Positions 47,449-56,766 of a stretch of DNA of 64,000 nt are shown here, one piece after another (position 1 is the stretch's first letter; each line of letters starts with the position of its first letter). The DNA is from Alistipes sp. (lineage in GTDB: Bacteria; Bacteroidota; Bacteroidia; Bacteroidales; Rikenellaceae). Both the position numbers and the translations under genes were made by a program. Location: contig JAFSBY010000034.1 of the NCBI GenBank assembly GCA_017437045.1, forward strand, positions 1 to 64,000, given 5' to 3'. The notes under the pieces are model-generated. The model ran no database searches, had not been told where the DNA came from, and saw only the letters and a program-made list of their open reading frames with translations.

Positions 47449-49173
47449 ATGAAACGAATCCTCTATATGCTTTGTGCGATGGTGCTGGCAGTCGGCACCG
47501 CACAAGCGCAGCCGCAAGGCTACTCCTATGCGTTGGGAGGCTCGGCCTTTACGAACGATGCGCTTTCGACGTCGGACTTCTTCTCGCTTTCACAGCAGCA
47601 ATTCCACTTTGCATCGGCCCGCTCGATGGCTATGGCCGGAGCCTTCACCTCGCTTGGCGCCGATCAGGCCTCGCTGACAATCAACCCGGCAGGTCTGGGT
47701 ATGTATCAGCATGGTGAGTTTGCCATTACGCCGCTCATTACCAATACGAAGGCAGAGACGGCCGGAACGCTCCCCTTTGAGAGTAATACGAAGAGCCGTT
47801 TCTCGTTGGGAAATATTGGTGCCGTCTTCAATGTCTATGAAGGCTCGGGATCGTGGCTCAGCGTCAATATGGGTGTAGGCTATACGCGCCTGGCCGATTA
47901 TAACTACAACTACTCGTTTGCCTATGGGCCTTCGGTGGGCAATGCGTCGATTGCTGATGCCATGAGCGTGATGCTCGAGGCCGGAGGTGCTGTAGTCGAT
48001 AACGGTCGCATCTCGATGGGCGGTATGCCCGATTGGTTTATCGACCCCTTCTTCTGGCCGGCTGTGGCGGGCTATAAGAGTTATATGGTCGATCAGAATG
48101 AGGCCGGTGTGTGGTATCCGGGTGAGATTGGTGACAATGCCGCAGTGGAGGGAGCTACGTCGGTGCGCAGCCGCGGATCGGCCGGAGAGATCTCCTTTGC
48201 GATCGGTGGCAATTATAACAACAAGCTCTACGTGGGTGCTACGATAGGTATCATGAGCCTCTACCAGCGTCAGGATATCTATTACGGCGAGTCGTATAGC
48301 TACGACGGCGGTAACGGCTACGACAGCCCGACGAAGGCCGTCTATGCCGATGGTACGCTGCTGCCGAGCGTGATGCAGGCCATGGGCATGATGCAGTCGA
48401 TGCGCGTGGATGGCGTGGGTGTCAATTTTAAGCTCGGCGTGGTCTATCGCCCCATCGAGTCGTTGCGCCTGGGTCTTGCGCTGCATACGCCGACCTACTA
48501 TTCGCTCGATCGCCGCTATGGCCTCTCGATGAGCACCGTATCGCTCGGTGAGACCTCGCCTACGGATCCGACGACGCACGAATATACGTCGGACGTCTTC
48601 TCCGATGTGCTGGAGGATAACGGCCCCAACTCGTGGGACTTCTACTCGCCCACGCGCCTGATGGTCGGCGCTTCGTACACGCTGGGGCGGTTTGCCATTC
48701 TGTCGGTCGATTATGAGCGCACGTGGTATAACGGCATTCGCGTCAAGGGGCAGCCCTACCTGCCTTATGGCCCCGGAGAGTCGGACTTTAAGCAGGATTT
48801 CAAGAACTATTTCCAGGGCGGCAATACGTTGCGTGTCGGTTTGGAGGTGCGTCCCGTGCCGATGATGGCCCTGCGTGTGGGATATGGCTATAGCGGCTCG
48901 GCCTTGAAGGAGGAGACGACGATCCTCTCGAAGCCGGCCAACTACGAGACAACCTGCTACACGGCCGGTTTGGGTTTCAACCTGGGTCGTGTCTGCTACC
49001 TCGATTTGGCCTACTGCTATGCCACGAATCAGATGACCGAGTATATGCTCTTCTACGGCAACCGCTATCCCGAGAGCTATTCGAGCGAGCCGGCCGAGAT
49101 CTACGAAAGCGGCCGCTTTAAGACCGAACTCGAACAACACAACTTTGCGCTGACGTTTGGTGTGCGGTTCTAA
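47449..49173 (+). CDS. OmpP1/FadL-family outer-membrane protein
   Basis: The 574-residue protein has a signal peptide (ending GTAQAQ). The FadL/TodX hallmark near the N-terminus is SARSMAMAGAFTSLGADQAS then LTINPAGLGMYQHGEF. Alternating aromatic strands follow, and it ends in a C-terminal Phe (NFALTFGVRF) expected of beta-barrels. Members transport hydrophobic molecules across the outer membrane; the substrate here is unknown. It is downstream of the W/Y-rich lipoprotein and before a hairpin terminator. Confidence 0.88.
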   Translation: MKRILYMLCAMVLAVGTAQAQPQGYSYALGGSAFTNDALSTSDFFSLSQQQFHFASARSMAMAGAFTSLGADQASLTINPAGLGMYQHGEFAITPLITNTKAETAGTLPFESNTKSRFSLGNIGAVFNVYEGSGSWLSVNMGVGYTRLADYNYNYSFAYGPSVGNASIADAMSVMLEAGGAVVDNGRISMGGMPDWFIDPFFWPAVAGYKSYMVDQNEAGVWYPGEIGDNAAVEGATSVRSRGSAGEISFAIGGNYNNKLYVGATIGIMSLYQRQDIYYGESYSYDGGNGYDSPTKAVYADGTLLPSVMQAMGMMQSMRVDGVGVNFKLGVVYRPIESLRLGLALHTPTYYSLDRRYGLSMSTVSLGETSPTDPTTHEYTSDVFSDVLEDNGPNSWDFYSPTRLMVGASYTLGRFAILSVDYERTWYNGIRVKGQPYLPYGPGESDFKQDFKNYFQGGNTLRVGLEVRPVPMMALRVGYGYSGSALKEETTILSKPANYETTCYTAGLGFNLGRVCYLDLAYCYATNQMTEYMLFYGNRYPESYSSEPAEIYESGRFKTELEQHNFALTFGVRF

Positions 49174-49208
49174 TAATTGGAATAAACGATCTTAATTTTA
49201 CGCACTGT

Positions 49209-49250
49209 ACCGCGACTATGTGGCATATAATCCCGTAGTCGCGGTATTTC
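49209..49250 (+). terminator. Terminator of the porin gene
   Basis: ACCGCGACTA (49209-49218) pairs perfectly with TAGTCGCGGT (49236-49245), followed by a short ATTTCT tail. The weak T tract lowers confidence. Confidence 0.6.
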
Positions 49251-49299
49251 TCTGTCTATAGATGTGCTTGAATGTGAAAAATAAAAATATATATAAAGA

Positions 49300-49331
49300 T
49301 TTGTCCAAATAAAATAATTTTTGTAGTTTTG
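49300..49331 (+). promoter_or_regulatory. Consensus promoter in the AT-rich island
   Basis: TTTG (49300-49303), 20 nt, then TAGTTTTG (49324-49331), a full match to the Bacteroidetes pattern. Transcription would begin near 49337, about 280 nt before the next start codon. Confidence 0.7.
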
Positions 49332-49336
49332 GAGTG

Positions 49337-49512
49337 CCATAGAAATATGGTAGACATATTTTGATGAAAGTGTATTAGCTTTAATACCCCTTATAGAAAT
49401 CTGGAAAATTTCAATGTGCAGGGTAAGCAATCACACTCGTCACCCTTGTATTGGTATCTAAATTGAGGAACAACACCTCATACCCAATACGGGTGTGGGG
49501 TATTGTTTATTT
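49337..49512 (+). ncRNA. Candidate small RNA or attenuated leader
   Basis: A consensus promoter precedes this non-coding stretch. It ends in a strong hairpin, CAACACCTCATACCC (49471-49485) with GGGTGTGGGGTATTG (49491-49505), which has one mismatch and some G-U pairs and is followed by TTTATTT. An inner hairpin uses AGGGT/ACCCT near 49420-49447. It is either a stand-alone RNA of about 170 nt or a terminator-controlled leader of the lipoprotein gene at 49620. Confidence 0.45.
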
Positions 49513-49619
49513 GCACAAAGGTATTCCAGAACCTCTATAAGAATAAACTAATCAGCCTCACACTTTCTTTTTGTATAAATTGCATTATCGAGGTTGGGTG
49601 CAAAAAAACTTATTTTATT

Positions 49620-50060
49620 ATGTTTTACAAAAATTTACTAAAAGGAGTCGTAGCTGTAATGATGTTGATGGTTGTTACATCCTGCAGTGGTGTTAAAATG
49701 GAAGAAGTCGTATTGGACGATTGTGTGAAGATTCCTGCACAAAGTCTTGATTTCTCTATCAAAGATTATAGTGATGAAGATGGAGAAGATTATAATTTGG
49801 AATGCATAGTAATTGTTGAATCATTGAAAGAGTTGTCTTGGATGGCTAGTGTTACTATGCATCTATATGATAAAGACGATGTTGAATTAATTTATCTTAA
49901 AGATTCTGATTTGCCTAAACAAGGTGAGAAGAAAAAATGTGATTTCGGATTAACATTAGGGAATGGTGATAAATCAAAAAAAGAATTACAAGAAATCGTA
50001 TCACAAACTAAATATGTGAAATTTGCAGGAGAGAACCTTTTAGGTTTCGACAACGAATGA
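49620..50060 (+). CDS. Small AT-rich lipoprotein, probably truncated by TGA
   Basis: The 146-residue lipoprotein (lipobox Cys22 in MVVTSCSG) is of unknown family. The mature part is acidic and Lys-rich, with the pattern of a single beta domain (YNLECIVIVESLKELSWMAS, YVKFAGENLLGF). Codon use is strikingly AT-rich compared with all neighbours, suggesting transfer or a different history. After the TGA at 50058-50060 the same frame stays open for 27 more codons to TAA at 50142-50144, reading NDTDNVGNSMKDFMYKV and onward, which looks like its original C-terminus. Confidence 0.65.
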   Translation: MFYKNLLKGVVAVMMLMVVTSCSGVKMEEVVLDDCVKIPAQSLDFSIKDYSDEDGEDYNLECIVIVESLKELSWMASVTMHLYDKDDVELIYLKDSDLPKQGEKKKCDFGLTLGNGDKSKKELQEIVSQTKYVKFAGENLLGFDNE

Positions 50061-50144
50061 AATGATACTGATAATGTTGGTAATTCAATGAAAGATTTCA
50101 TGTATAAAGTTGAAAAAGAACTAAATATTGTATGTGACAATTAA
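50061..50144 (+). pseudogene. Severed C-terminal end of the AT-rich lipoprotein
   Basis: These 27 sense codons and a TAA are in the same frame as the preceding gene, with the same AT-rich codon use and a helix-like sequence (MKDFMYKVEKELNIV). A single TGA separates the two parts, so this appears to be a nonsense-truncated tail rather than an independent gene. Confidence 0.5.
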
Positions 50145-50151
50145 AATACTA

Positions 50152-50187
50152 AAAATGGGACACTTTTATTTGGTGTCCCATTTTTAT
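50152..50187 (+). terminator. Terminator after the AT-rich lipoprotein
   Basis: AAATGGGACAC (ending 50163) pairs with GTGTCCCATTT (from 50173), followed by a T-rich tail. It lies past the TAA of the extended frame, consistent with the original gene ending at 50144. Confidence 0.8.
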
Positions 50188-50229
50188 TAATATATAAGAA
50201 AAGCCTTTGTATTAAAAAGTGGTATAAAA

Positions 50230-50260
50230 TTGTATATAGTGACCTTTTTTATTAACTTTG
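50230..50260 (+). promoter_or_regulatory. Promoter of proS
   Basis: TTG (50230-50232), 20 nt, then TAACTTTG (50253-50260), 42 bp before the proS start. Confidence 0.7.
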
Positions 50261-50302
50261 CACGTTAAATGTCGAAATAACAAACACAGAGACCAATAAA
50301 AT

Positions 50303-51787
50303 ATGGCAAAGGAACTGAAAGATTTGACCAAGTCGGATGATAACTACTCGCAGTGGTATAACGACCTGGTTGTGAAGGCCGGCCTGGCCGAAAATTCGGC
50401 CGTGCGCGGCTGTATGGTGATCAAACCCTATGGTTATGCCATCTGGGAGAAGATGCACGAGGCACTCGATAAGATGTTCAAGGAGACGGGACACCAGAAT
50501 GCCTATTTCCCGCTCTTTATCCCCAAGTCGTTCTTCTCGCGCGAGGCCAACCACGTAGAGGGCTTCGCCAAGGAGTGCGCCGTGGTGACGCACTATCGCC
50601 TGAAGAATGATCCCGAGGGGAAGGGCGTAGTAGTCGATCCGGCCGCCAAGTTGGAGGAGGAGCTGATCGTGCGTCCGACGTCGGAGACGATCATCTGGAA
50701 TACCTATAAGAACTGGATTCAGTCGTATCGTGACCTGCCGATCTTGTGCAACCAGTGGGCCAACGTCGTGCGTTGGGAGATGCGTACGCGTCTGTTCCTG
50801 CGTACGGCCGAGTTCCTCTGGCAGGAGGGTCACACGGCTCACGCCACGCGCGAGGAGGCGATCGAGGAGGCCGAGAAGATGGTACACGTTTACGAGCGTT
50901 TTGCCCGCGAGTGGATGTCGCTGCCGGTGGTTGTAGGTCATAAGTCGCCCAACGAGCGTTTTGCCGGTGCCGAGGATACGCTGACGATCGAGGCCCTGAT
51001 GCAGGATGGTAAGGCGTTGCAGAGTGGTACGTCGCACTTCTTGGGTCAGAACTTCGCCAAGGCATTCGATGTGCAGTTTGTCAATAAGGAGGGCAAGCAG
51101 GAGTATGTGTGGGCTACCTCGTGGGGCGTTTCGACCCGTCTGATGGGTGCGCTCATTATGGCACACTCGGATAACAACGGTCTGGTGCTGCCGCCGAAGT
51201 TGGCGCCGATTCAGGTGGTGATGGTGCCGATCTACAAGTCGGCCGACCAGCTGGCCTCGATCTGCGAGCGTTTCGATGCGATTGCCGCAGGGCTGCGTGC
51301 AAAGGGCATCAGCGTGAAGATCGACGACCGCGACAACGTGCGTCCGGGCTTCAAGTTTGCCGAGTATGAGCTCAAGGGTGTGCCCGTGCGCTTGGCCATG
51401 GGTGGCCGCGATATGGAGAACGGTACGATCGAGCTCGTGCGTCGTGATACGCTTGAGAAGCAGACCATCTCGCAGGAGGGTCTGGAGGAGCTGATCGAGC
51501 AGCTGCTGGTCGATATTCAGCAGAACATCTACCAGAAGGCCCTCGACTATCGCAACTCGATGATCACGAAGGTCGATACGTGGGAGGAGTTCAAGCAGGT
51601 GCTCGACGAGAAGGGTGGTTTCATCTCGGCCCACTGGGATGGTACGGTCGAGACCGAGGTGGCCATCAAGGAGGCTACGAAGGCAACGATCCGTTGCATT
51701 CCGCTCGATGTGGAGGATGAGGAGGGCACGTGCATCTTCTCGGGTAAGCCCTCGCACCGTCGTGTGCTCTTTGCTCGCAGTTACTAA
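50303..51787 (+). CDS. proS: Prolyl-tRNA synthetase (type 3, archaeal/eukaryotic-like)
   Basis: It charges tRNA-Pro with proline. The 494-residue protein is the shorter class without the E. coli-type editing insertion. Class II motifs are visible: motif 1 region [17 protein letters not shown], motif 2 [20 protein letters not shown], and [19 protein letters not shown] for motif 3. An anticodon-binding domain (about 285-400) and the C-terminal zinc-domain remnant follow. The next gene begins 21 bp downstream. Confidence 0.96.
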   Translation: MAKELKDLTKSDDNYSQWYNDLVVKAGLAENSAVRGCMVIKPYGYAIWEKMHEALDKMFKETGHQNAYFPLFIPKSFFSREANHVEGFAKECAVVTHYRLKNDPEGKGVVVDPAAKLEEELIVRPTSETIIWNTYKNWIQSYRDLPILCNQWANVVRWEMRTRLFLRTAEFLWQEGHTAHATREEAIEEAEKMVHVYERFAREWMSLPVVVGHKSPNERFAGAEDTLTIEALMQDGKALQSGTSHFLGQNFAKAFDVQFVNKEGKQEYVWATSWGVSTRLMGALIMAHSDNNGLVLPPKLAPIQVVMVPIYKSADQLASICERFDAIAAGLRAKGISVKIDDRDNVRPGFKFAEYELKGVPVRLAMGGRDMENGTIELVRRDTLEKQTISQEGLEELIEQLLVDIQQNIYQKALDYRNSMITKVDTWEEFKQVLDEKGGFISAHWDGTVETEVAIKEATKATIRCIPLDVEDEEGTCIFSGKPSHRRVLFARSY

Positions 51788-51808
51788 TGGTTAAATAGGC
51801 ATTGAACG

Positions 51809-52645
51809 ATGAAACGCATGGTACTTTTGAGCCTGCTTGTGGCTCTCTGCCTCCCTTCGTGGGTGGAGGCGAAGAAGCAGCAGGAGGAACCTGCTCAACT
51901 CGTGATCGAGAACCCCTGGTATGGAAAGCGTGTTGCCTATCTGGGCGACTCGATTACCGATAAACGCCAGACGAAGGATCAGCAGGTCTATTGGCAGTTC
52001 CTGGAGGAGTGGCTCGGCATCACGCCGCTGGTCTATGGCATCAGCGGACAGCAGTGGCACCATATCCTGCCCCAGGCCGAGAAATTGGTGGCCGAGCAGG
52101 GACAAAATGTCGATGCGATTCTGATCTTCATGGGTACGAACGACTACGGCAACGATACGCCGCTCGGTGAGTGGTACACGACCAAGGCGCAGAAGGTACA
52201 ACTCTTTGAGGATGGACGCGGTGAGGTGCGTTGGACGCGCGAACTGGTGATGGATAAGTCCACGACGCGCGGCCGCATCAATATGGCGATGGCCTATCTC
52301 AAGGAGCACTATCCGACCAAGCAGATCATACTGCTGACGCCGATTCGTCGCGGCCATTTCTTGCGTGCCAATGGTGAGTTGATGCCCGGTGATGGGGTAG
52401 CCAACCGCGTGGGGCATTTCCTCTCGGAGTATGTGGAGGTCGTGCGCGAAGCGGGCGATGTATGGTCGGTGCCGGTGATTGATCTGGCAGCTGTCTGCAG
52501 CCTCTATCCGCACGAGGCGGCTTTTGCCCCCTACTTCCGTCAGGGCGCGCGTCGTGATCTGCTGCATCCCAATTCGGAGGGCCAGAAGCGCATGGCGCAG
52601 GCGCTGATGTATCAGTTGTTGGCCTATCCGGCAACCTTTGAGTAG
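51809..52645 (+). CDS. Secreted SGNH/GDSL hydrolase
   Basis: The 278-residue protein has a signal peptide (about 1-21, ending SWVEAK). The SGNH motifs are present: YLGDSITDKR for block I (Ser near residue 47), the GISGQQWHH segment for block II, FMGTNDYGN for block III, and the catalytic Asp/His in DLLHPNSEG. It is probably a carbohydrate or lipid esterase. It lies 21 bp after proS, perhaps by read-through only; the two functions are not obviously linked. Confidence 0.85.
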   Translation: MKRMVLLSLLVALCLPSWVEAKKQQEEPAQLVIENPWYGKRVAYLGDSITDKRQTKDQQVYWQFLEEWLGITPLVYGISGQQWHHILPQAEKLVAEQGQNVDAILIFMGTNDYGNDTPLGEWYTTKAQKVQLFEDGRGEVRWTRELVMDKSTTRGRINMAMAYLKEHYPTKQIILLTPIRRGHFLRANGELMPGDGVANRVGHFLSEYVEVVREAGDVWSVPVIDLAAVCSLYPHEAAFAPYFRQGARRDLLHPNSEGQKRMAQALMYQLLAYPATFE

Positions 52646-52670
52646 CGGTTATTCAGACCTTGTAACAAAA

Positions 52671-52714
52671 CGAGGCTGTCCAATCTGTTGGACAGCCTCG
52701 CTTCTTTTTTTTTT
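52671..52714. terminator. Strong terminator between convergent genes
   Basis: CGAGGCTGTCCA (52671-52682) pairs with TGGACAGCCTCG (52689-52700), followed by a T-rich run to 52714. It ends the SGNH hydrolase transcript; the A residues on the left may also serve the GH28 transcript. Confidence 0.85.
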
Positions 52715-52723
52715 GGCGGAGGA

Positions 52724-54112
52724 TTATTTCTCGAAGACTTTATCCTTTGCGCTGGCCGTGGTGGGGACTCCGGCACGGCCGCCCAAGTGGCAGTCGGTGA
52801 AGGTGATCTCGGCGGTATGATCCATCGAAAGCCCGATGGCTGCCTCCTCGACATTGACCCGCGTGAAGTGGATGTTGTGCAGCGGCTCGGCCTCGGTGCC
52901 CTGCAGTACGATGGCCGCAGCACGGGCCTTTTGGCACGTTACATCCTCGACATAGATGTCGTGGATGGTGGTGTAGTGGTGGTTGTCAAGCCCCTCGCCG
53001 GCATACATCGAGGTGAGGAAAAAGAGGTCCTCGACCTCGCCAAACGAGCAGTTGTTGAAGAAGATGTTGTGGATGAAACCACCTCGGTCGGGGTTGGTCT
53101 TGATGTAGAGACCGCGTTTGCAATATCCGCCAAAGGTGCAGTCCTCAATAAAGACATTTTCAATGCCCGATGACATCTCGCTGCCCAACACAACGCCATG
53201 CAGCCCCTTGAAACAGCAGTTGCGAATCACAATGCCCGATGATGGGGTGGCCGTAGCTCGACCATCGTCATCGCGGCCGCATTTGATCGCTACGTTGTCG
53301 TCCCCGTTGTTGAAGATGATCCCTTCAATGAGTACGTCCTGGGCATATTCAGGGTCGATGCCGTCGTTATTGACCAATTTGGCATCGTAGCGTAATCCGC
53401 GACAGATGATGTTGCGCGAACGCAACAGGTGGATGCACCAGAAGGGGGCATTGGTGATGAAGACCCCCTCGAGGGTGATGCGCTCGCAGTCGAAGAGCTG
53501 GATGAGCTGCGGGCGCAGGTAGTGACCCTCGCCGAAGATGCGCTCCTCGACGGGCGTTTGCTCGTGGTTGTAGCGACGGCTCAACTCTTTGCTCGCGCTT
53601 TGCAGTTCCTTCCAGGTGGCAAAGGTCGTGGCGGCATTGCCATCAATCGTACCTTGTCCCGTAATCGCTACATCGTGCAGACCATAGCCGTAGATGAAGG
53701 GGCTGTAGTTGTAGAGGAAGGTCCCCTCCCAGCTGCTCTTGACGACGGGCAGATAGTGGCTCGGCGTGGGGTCGAATCGCAGCGTCGCTCCCTGCTCGAG
53801 GTGGAGCGTAAAGTTGCTGACCAGGTGCAATGGGCCACATAACAGATATTCACCGGCCGGTACGACCAGACGGGCACCACCCAATTCGGCGGCTCGGGCA
53901 ATGGCACGGTCGAAGGCCGGTTTGCAGTCGGTTTGCCCATCCGCTACGGCTCCGAAATCGGCTATTGAGAGCTCCGTAGTGGGCATGGCTGCTCCCGTGA
54001 TGCGGGCCAGAATGGCGTCACGCAGTGCCTCGCGGTCGGGCGTTTGTGGTTCGGGGGCGGTGCAATAACACAGTGCACAGAGTGCGCAACAGAGGGTCAG
54101 TAGTCGTTTCAT
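52724..54112 (-). CDS. GH28-family glycoside hydrolase (polygalacturonase-like)
   Basis: The start MKRLLTLCCALCALCYC gives 462 residues with a lipoprotein-like signal. The right-handed beta-helix fold is shown by repeated short strands and the GH28 catalytic motifs: NNDGIDPE, GDDNVAIKCG, GLHGVVLGSE and the KRGLYIKTNPDRGG region matching the R-x-K motif. It would hydrolyse galacturonan or rhamnogalacturonan backbones. It lies 5 bp after the ung stop, so the two are co-transcribed although functionally unrelated. Confidence 0.9.
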   Translation of the reverse strand: MKRLLTLCCALCALCYCTAPEPQTPDREALRDAILARITGAAMPTTELSIADFGAVADGQTDCKPAFDRAIARAAELGGARLVVPAGEYLLCGPLHLVSNFTLHLEQGATLRFDPTPSHYLPVVKSSWEGTFLYNYSPFIYGYGLHDVAITGQGTIDGNAATTFATWKELQSASKELSRRYNHEQTPVEERIFGEGHYLRPQLIQLFDCERITLEGVFITNAPFWCIHLLRSRNIICRGLRYDAKLVNNDGIDPEYAQDVLIEGIIFNNGDDNVAIKCGRDDDGRATATPSSGIVIRNCCFKGLHGVVLGSEMSSGIENVFIEDCTFGGYCKRGLYIKTNPDRGGFIHNIFFNNCSFGEVEDLFFLTSMYAGEGLDNHHYTTIHDIYVEDVTCQKARAAAIVLQGTEAEPLHNIHFTRVNVEEAAIGLSMDHTAEITFTDCHLGGRAGVPTTASAKDKVFEK

Positions 54113-54117
54113 GGTGA

Positions 54118-54780
54118 TTACCAGTTGATGGGTGTTTTTCCTTGTGAGAGGAGGTATTCGTTGGCGCGTGAGAAGTGGCGGCATCCGAAAAATCCGCGAT
54201 AGACCGAGAGTGGCGAAGGGTGCACGGCCTTGAGGATGCAGTTGCGCGCAGGGTCGGCTATCGCCCCCTTGCGTTGCGCATAGCTGCCCCAAAGCAGATA
54301 GACGATGCCCTCTTTACGGGTGGCAATGGCGCGTACTACGGCATCGGTGAACTGCTCCCACCCGCGACCGGCGTGTGAAGCGGCTTCGTGTTCGCGTACG
54401 GTCAGCACCGCGTTGAGCAGCAGGACACCCTGCTCGGCCCAGCGATCCAGATTGCCCGAAGCAGGAATCGGTGTTCCGATGTCGGAAGCCACCTCTTGAA
54501 AAATGTTGCGCAGCGAGGGAGGGAAGGGAACTCCGTCGCCCACCGAAAAGCACAGTCCGTTGGCCTGTCCGGGGCCGTGGTAGGGGTCTTGGCCGATGAT
54601 GACCACCTTGAGCTGCTCGAAGGGGCATTTATCAAAGGCACGGAAGATGTTGCTGCCGCGCGGATAGATGCGATGAGTGGCATACTCCTCGCGCACGAAT
54701 TGCACGAGCTCCTCGAAATAGGGCTTGTCGAACTCCTCACGGAGCAACTCTTTCCAGTCGGATGCGATGTTTACCTCCAT
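54118..54780 (-). CDS. ung: Uracil-DNA glycosylase
   Basis: It removes uracil from DNA in base-excision repair. The start MEVNIASDWKELLREEF gives 220 residues. The water-activating motif GQDPYHGPGQA and the DNA-intercalation motif HPSPLSVYRGFFGC are intact. A longer start at 54810 exists but lies in AT-rich promoter-like sequence. It is first gene of a unit with the GH28 enzyme. Confidence 0.96.
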   Translation of the reverse strand: MEVNIASDWKELLREEFDKPYFEELVQFVREEYATHRIYPRGSNIFRAFDKCPFEQLKVVIIGQDPYHGPGQANGLCFSVGDGVPFPPSLRNIFQEVASDIGTPIPASGNLDRWAEQGVLLLNAVLTVREHEAASHAGRGWEQFTDAVVRAIATRKEGIVYLLWGSYAQRKGAIADPARNCILKAVHPSPLSVYRGFFGCRHFSRANEYLLSQGKTPINW

Positions 54781-54852
54781 AGTGAAAAAATCTTTTGTGT
54801 AAAGATACAAAAAAGTGTGACAATGAATCCTCTTTTTTTATAATTTTGTCGT

Positions 54853-55929
54853 ATGATGAAACAGATCTATCTTTTGCTCGCGCTGTTACCGATGGTAATG
54901 GGGGGCTGTACGACCCAAGAGGCTGCCCAAGAGGAGGTGCAGCGTGTGATCTATTTGATTGGCGACGGCATGGGCTTGGCCCAGGTCTCGATGTTGGAGA
55001 TCGAGGGCGGATATGCCCCGACGGCCTTCGACCGAGCCGAGCGCGTGGCGCTCGTTACGACCCGATCGGCCAACAACCGTGTGACCGACTCGGCGGCTGC
55101 GGGTACGGCCCTGGCTACGGGTACGAAGGTCAATAATTCGGTCTTAGGTGTCACGCCCGACAGTGTGGAACTGACCTCGATGATGGAGCTGGCGCGCGAC
55201 CGAGGCCGTGCGACGGGCTTGGTGGTGACCTGCTACCTGCAACATGCCACACCGGCCGCTTTCTATGCCAATGTGCCCAATCGTGGCATGAATGAGCAGA
55301 TCACCGAGCAACTTATGGCTTGCAATTTCGATGTGTTGATCGGCGGTGGCATGCGCTGGCTGGATTCGTTGCATTGCTGTCAGATGGTAGAACGGGGCTA
55401 TCAGGTGGCCTACAATCTTGAGGAGGCGATGCCGATCAACTCGACACCGTTGTTGGTGTTGCTGGCCGATAAACATCTGCCGCATGCTCCGGAGCGTGGC
55501 GATTATTTGCCGCAGGCGACACAGAAGGCGTTGGATTTGTTGGCTGCGAATCCGGAGGGTTTCTTGCTGATGGTCGAGGGGTCGCAAATTGATAGTGCCG
55601 GCCACGCTAAGGACGCTGCCTACCTGCTGGCTGAGATGCGCGATTTTGAGCGTACGGTGGCCATAGCGATGGATTTTGCCGACACACACCCGGGTACGTT
55701 GGTGGTCGTTACGGCCGATCATGAGACGGGTGGCCTCTCGATGCCGAGCGGTAAGAGTGATTTTACCCTTTCGGAGAGTGGCATCGACTACCGTTTCGGC
55801 ACGGGTTCCCACTCGGCCATTCGTGTGCCGGCCTATTTCTATGGTGCCGGAGCCGATCGCTTCCCCGCTATGATGGACAACACGGAGTTGGCCAAGCGTT
55901 TGATGGAGGTGATGGGGCTACAGCAGTAG
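54853..55929 (+). CDS. Alkaline phosphatase family lipoprotein
   Basis: The 358-residue protein has a lipobox (VMGGCTTQ). It carries PhoA-type motifs: the metal site LIGDGMG, the phosphorylated Ser in VTDSAAAGTALATGTK, and the late metal ligands VTADHETGG and GSHSA. It would release phosphate from monoesters at the cell surface or periplasm. A -7-like TAATTTTG (54841-54848) is close to the start, which may be the first or second ATG (54853 or 54856). Confidence 0.92.
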   Translation: MMKQIYLLLALLPMVMGGCTTQEAAQEEVQRVIYLIGDGMGLAQVSMLEIEGGYAPTAFDRAERVALVTTRSANNRVTDSAAAGTALATGTKVNNSVLGVTPDSVELTSMMELARDRGRATGLVVTCYLQHATPAAFYANVPNRGMNEQITEQLMACNFDVLIGGGMRWLDSLHCCQMVERGYQVAYNLEEAMPINSTPLLVLLADKHLPHAPERGDYLPQATQKALDLLAANPEGFLLMVEGSQIDSAGHAKDAAYLLAEMRDFERTVAIAMDFADTHPGTLVVVTADHETGGLSMPSGKSDFTLSESGIDYRFGTGSHSAIRVPAYFYGAGADRFPAMMDNTELAKRLMEVMGLQQ

Positions 55930-55954
55930 GCTGAATCATCGCATAGAGTAATAG

Positions 55955-55998
55955 CAAAAAAATAACGGGCCGTTCGCGTTGAACAGCCCGTTATTCTA
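55955..55998. terminator. Terminator between the phosphatase gene and rplI
   Basis: AATAACGGGC (55961-55970) pairs with GCCCGTTATT (55986-55995). A6 at 55955-55960 provides a T tract for the minus-strand ribosomal operon; the plus-strand side is weaker. Confidence 0.8.
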
Positions 55999-56015
55999 TA
56001 TAAGGTGTTGTGTGA

Positions 56016-56462
56016 TTACTCCTCCGTAGCGGCAACTACCGAGAACTTGATCTCGGCCTTTACCTCGCGGTGCAGCTTCACCGTTGCGGTGTACTCACCT
56101 ACGGTCTTCACAGCCTCTACAGCGATTGCCTTGCGGTCAACCGTGATACCCTTCTCGGCCAGAGCCTCAGCCAGGTCAGCAGCCGTGATCGTACCGAAGA
56201 GCTTACCCTCCTCGGCCTTAGCCGTCAGCGTGAGGGGCAGGTTCTGGATCGTCTCGGCGAGTGCCTGAGCGTCAGCCAGGATCTTGGCATCCTTGTGAGC
56301 GCGCTGCTTCAGGTTCTCGGCCAGGATCTTCTTTGCCGAAGCCGTAGCGGCCTTAGCGAAGCCCTGGGGAATGAGGTAGTTGTTAGCGTAGCCGGGCTTT
56401 ACGTTCACGATGTCGTTTGCGTAACCCAGGTTCTCCATATCTTTGATCAGAATAACTTCCAT
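56016..56462 (-). CDS. rplI: 50S ribosomal protein L9
   Basis: This 23S rRNA-binding protein has 148 residues and two globular domains joined by a long helix. The N-terminal signature VILIKDMENLGYANDIVNVK and GYANNYLIPQGFA are typical. It is the last gene of rpsF-rpsR-rplI. Confidence 0.97.
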   Translation of the reverse strand: MEVILIKDMENLGYANDIVNVKPGYANNYLIPQGFAKAATASAKKILAENLKQRAHKDAKILADAQALAETIQNLPLTLTAKAEEGKLFGTITAADLAEALAEKGITVDRKAIAVEAVKTVGEYTATVKLHREVKAEIKFSVVAATEE

Positions 56463-56481
56463 AGTGCTTCTCCTTCTTTAA

Positions 56482-56763
56482 TTATTTCATACAATCGGTT
56501 ACGAAGGGCAGGATGGCGAGGTGGCGGGCACGCTTCACGGCCTGGGCAACCTTCTTCTGATACTTCTGCGAAGTACCCGTCAGGCGGCGGGGCAGCAACT
56601 TACCCTGCTCGTTGAGGAACTTCTTGAGGAACTCACCGTCCTTATAATCTACGTACTTGATGCCGAGCTTCTTGAAGCGGCAGTACTTCTTCTTCTTAAC
56701 GTCTACCGATACCGGGTTCAGGTAACGGATCTCCGACTGAGCTGCGTTGTTCTCCTGTGCCAT
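56482..56763 (-). CDS. rpsR: 30S ribosomal protein S18
   Basis: This 93-residue S18 pairs with S6 on the 30S platform. [15 protein letters not shown] and [18 protein letters not shown] match the family. It sits between rpsF (3 bp gap) and rplI (19 bp gap). Confidence 0.97.
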   Translation of the reverse strand: MAQENNAAQSEIRYLNPVSVDVKKKKYCRFKKLGIKYVDYKDGEFLKKFLNEQGKLLPRRLTGTSQKYQKKVAQAVKRARHLAILPFVTDCMK

Positions 56764-56766
56764 AGT

